Below, piece by piece: positions 43,766 through 44,029 of a stretch of 44,029 nt of DNA; positions within the stretch are counted from its first letter, which is position 1, and each line of letters begins with the position of its first letter. The position numbers and the translations under genes are program-made. This stretch comes from Bacteroidota bacterium. Its GTDB lineage: Bacteria; Bacteroidota; Bacteroidia; Bacteroidales; WCHB1-69. The notes below the pieces were generated by a model. That model was not told where the DNA came from. It made no database searches and saw only the letters and a list, made by a program, of their open reading frames with translations. Where the stretch lies: NCBI GenBank assembly GCA_029570835.1, contig JAKPTX010000170.1, positions 1 through 44,029 of the forward strand, read 5' to 3'.

Positions 43766-43810
43766 TGACAGGTCGCGACCAGTCATTACGGTGAATGAAA
43801 ACGCATCACC
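43766..43810. other. 20-bp dyad and second hairpin directly after the operon
   Basis: TGAC-A-GGTCGCGACC-A-GTCA (43766-43785) is a near-perfect dyad around a 10-bp palindrome, starting on the base after the stop codon. GGTGA (43790-43794) pairs with TCACC (43806-43810) across 11 bases. No T-run follows, so a rho-independent terminator is not clearly supported; a protein-binding dyad is possible. Confidence 0.5.
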
Positions 43811-43826
43811 CAAAGCAAAAAATTCG

Positions 43827-43893
43827 GATTTCGGAATGAAAAGAAGGCGGAAGGCGGAAGGCGGAGGGCGGAATCAATTACGAATTACTAATT
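43827..43893 (+). repeat. Heptanucleotide repeat tract next to an insertion sequence
   Basis: GATTTCG, GAATGAA, then GAAGGCG x3, GAGGGCG, GAATCAA and GAATTAC-type words. GAAGGCG register is held from 43843 to 43870. It is the same word family as in the gaps at 8102, 15385 and 24312. Confidence 0.75.
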
Positions 43894-43951
43894 AGGGTCT
43901 GCTGAAAAAGTTATATTTGTTTGATATTCAGCAAAATAACTTGTTTTTTTG

Positions 43952-43982
43952 TTGAATAATTGCAAGTTTTTTTGTACTTTTG
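43952..43982 (+). promoter_or_regulatory. Promoter of the IS transposase
   Basis: TTG at 43952-43954 and TACTTTTG at 43975-43982 with a 20-nt spacer fit the Bacteroidota -33/-7 consensus; the ATG lies 19 nt downstream. Confidence 0.55.
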
Positions 43983-44001
43983 CATTAAAATCCTTGCAGT
44001 T

Positions 44002-44029
44002 ATGTTCAAATATCGTTCGCAAAAACAAC
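44002..44029 (+). CDS. IS transposase, first nine codons (partial)
   Basis: ATG at 44002 begins MFKYRSQKQ, which resembles the N-terminus of IS5/IS1182-group transposases of Bacteroidota. Too short for family assignment; the call rests on position behind a Bacteroidota promoter and an IS-like terminal sequence. Confidence 0.45.

Larger units (their letters stand above)
43895..44029 (+). mobile_element. Left end of an insertion sequence (cut by window)
   Basis: GGGTCTGCTGAAAAAG at 43895 looks like an IS terminal inverted repeat. It is followed by interleaved inverted repeats (TGCTGAA ... TTCAGCA and AGTTAT ... ATAACT), a promoter and a transposase-like start. The right end lies outside the window, so the terminal repeat cannot be paired. 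Confidence 0.55.

Overview
The window looks like a low-GC Bacteroidota chromosome, most likely order Bacteroidales. The evidence is type IX secretion (T9SS) C-terminal sorting domains on six exported proteins, Bacteroidota-type promoters (TAnnTTTG), a C10 and two C25 cysteine peptidases with Porphyromonas-like architecture, and a CHU_C gliding-type C-terminus. No rRNA, tRNA or CRISPR array was seen.

Region 1 (1-32740, all minus strand) holds four giant secreted proteins in tandem. The first (from 7685 running off the window start) and the second (8252-14998) are paralogous Lys-gingipain-like C25 proteases. Each has a signal peptide, propeptide, catalytic domain, Ig-like domain, a long chain of fibronectin type III (FN3) and jelly-roll (cleaved-adhesin / choice-of-anchor-J-like) modules, a bacterial repeat and a type A sorting domain. 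The third (15943-24000) and fourth (24947-32740) lack a protease and consist of FN3 and jelly-roll modules ending in the same C-terminal block. The set parallels Kgp plus HagA of Porphyromonas gingivalis. The paralogs differ by whole modules: two FN3+adhesin units between the proteases, one FN3 between the HagA-like proteins.

The three long gaps between these genes (7686-8251, 14999-15942, 24001-24946) carry no gene. They are packed with interspersed repeats: a G-run/CCCCACTCTGGAA element often in inverted pairs, a roughly 180-bp block with GGGCTAAAGCCC and CCACGCCC hairpins, CCCCGnAGGG hairpins, and tracts of heptanucleotide words (GAAGGCG, GAATTTA, GAATTAC, GATTTCG, GAAGGTA and others) that run on in 7-nt register even when the word changes. 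Rho-independent terminators end genes 2, 3 and 4.

Region 2 (32991-43765) starts with recR on the minus strand, divergent from a five-gene plus-strand operon with gaps of 7-18 bp: a secreted C10 (streptopain-like) peptidase with two CUB-like domains and a T9SS tail; a 1253-aa beta-propeller/PKD protein with a CHU_C (type B) C-terminus; a DUF5723-like outer-membrane protein; glucose-6-phosphate isomerase; and a short MutS-like ATPase lacking mismatch-recognition domains. A heptad-repeat tract follows, then the left end of an insertion sequence with the first nine codons of its transposase at the window edge.

Inferred biology: a proteolytic, adhesive T9SS surface system that degrades and binds host or environmental protein, whose adhesin genes vary in length by recombination between near-identical modules. 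All functions are inferred from sequence reading; no search was run.
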